Positions 5,678-5,842 of a stretch of DNA of 5,842 nt are shown here, piece by piece. Each line of letters begins with the position of its first letter. Within the stretch, counting starts at the first letter, position 1. The DNA comes from an uncultured Faecalibacterium sp. (GTDB lineage: Bacteria > Bacillota > Clostridia > Oscillospirales > Ruminococcaceae): the NCBI GenBank assembly GCA_945982465.1, contig CAMFSB010000117.1, positions 1 through 5,842 on the forward strand, given 5' to 3'. The position numbers and the translations under genes are program-made. Below the pieces are notes generated by a model that did no database searches, was not told the origin of the DNA, and saw nothing but the letters and a program-made list of their open reading frames with translations.

Positions 5678-5706
5678 AGTATACCAGTTTTGCCGCAGTT
5701 TTGCAA
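5678..5706 (-). promoter_or_regulatory. Sigma-A type promoter of the B12-regulated unit
   Basis: On the minus strand TTGCAA (5706-5701) and TATACT (5683-5678) are separated by exactly 17 bases. TATACT matches the -10 consensus at five of six positions and TTGCAA matches the -35 at four. Transcription would start near 5671, just ahead of the riboswitch. The spacer contains two copies of GCAAAACTG 11 bases apart. Confidence 0.8.
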
Positions 5707-5722
5707 GCCTGCGTGCCGCCGG

Positions 5723-5842
5723 TCAGTAGCTGCTCAGGCCCAGGCTCACGTCCAGCGCCTGATCCACGCGCTTCTGGTCCTCGGCGGTGATCTGGCCCGC
5801 GCGCTCGCGCCGGCGGTGTTTGGCCGGCGTGCGGCTCTGCGC
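5723..5842 (-). CDS. C-terminal end of a gene, possibly a MazF/PemK-type endoribonuclease toxin (partial)
   Basis: The last 39 codons of a minus-strand gene enter from the right edge and stop with TGA at 5725-5723. The visible residues are basic at first (RTPAKHRRRERAG) and end with ITAEDQKRVDQALDVSLGLSSY. This final pattern, an acidic turn followed by a helix RVDQALDVSLGL, resembles the C-terminal helix of MazF/PemK toxins, where a form like KVDEALKISLGL is common after a segment beginning with RT. The catalytic core lies outside the window, so the call rests on this tail alone and could be wrong. There is no obvious terminator between its stop and the riboswitch promoter 17 bases later, so some read-through into the B12 unit is possible. 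Confidence 0.5.
   Translation of the reverse strand, partial: AQSRTPAKHRRRERAGQITAEDQKRVDQALDVSLGLSSY

Noticed and set aside
5332..5706. In-frame N-terminal extension of the lipoprotein frame to 5706 (would give 274 residues).
   Set aside because: It reads through the cobalamin riboswitch, its terminator and the promoter, and would bury a perfect lipoprotein signal peptide that has its own ribosome binding site.

Overview
The window is GC-rich (well above 60% by eye) and carries Gram-positive-type genes: strong GGAGG-like ribosome binding sites, a lipoprotein with a lipobox, an ECF-type vitamin transporter subunit without its energising module, DegV and MurC. Together with the codon bias toward GCC/GGC/CTG, this suggests a high-GC gut clostridium of the Oscillospiraceae/Ruminococcaceae kind (Faecalibacterium, Gemmiger or Subdoligranulum-like). 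The taxonomic call is an inference from style, not from a marker gene.

Layout from left to right. (1) 8-1323, plus strand: a MarR-family repressor and a DegV/FakB-type fatty-acid-binding protein, translationally coupled by an ATGA overlap. (2) 1409-1481: a convergent terminator region with three tandem AAACCGCA copies. (3) 1499-2695, minus strand: a CCA-adding enzyme/poly(A) polymerase family protein. (4) 2696-2886: an AT-rich divergent promoter region; the plus-strand leader forms a strong 14-bp stem-loop just before the ribosome binding site. (5) 2887-4266, plus strand: murC, encoding UDP-N-acetylmuramate--L-alanine ligase. (6) 4291-4340: a GC-rich hairpin serving as a bidirectional terminator. 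(7) 4347-5706, minus strand: a vitamin B12-controlled unit. In transcription order it has a promoter, a cobalamin riboswitch, an intrinsic terminator, a DUF4430 lipoprotein and an overlapping ECF transporter S component. (8) 5723-5842, minus strand: the last 39 codons of a gene that resembles the C-terminus of MazF/PemK toxins.

The most interesting part is region 7. The riboswitch is recognised by its conserved core and B12 box, and it lies ahead of a small surface lipoprotein. The lipoprotein's only domain resembles the C-terminal domain of animal intrinsic factor/transcobalamin. Its stop codon overlaps the start of a six-helix membrane protein of the ECF S-component type. The simplest reading is a cobalamin (or corrinoid) capture-and-import pair: the lipoprotein binds the vitamin outside the membrane and hands it to the S component. 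The S component would then use a shared EcfA-A'-T module encoded elsewhere. The rest of the window is housekeeping: lipid-responsive regulation, tRNA 3'-end maturation and peptidoglycan synthesis. I saw no insertion sequence, CRISPR array, tRNA or rRNA.
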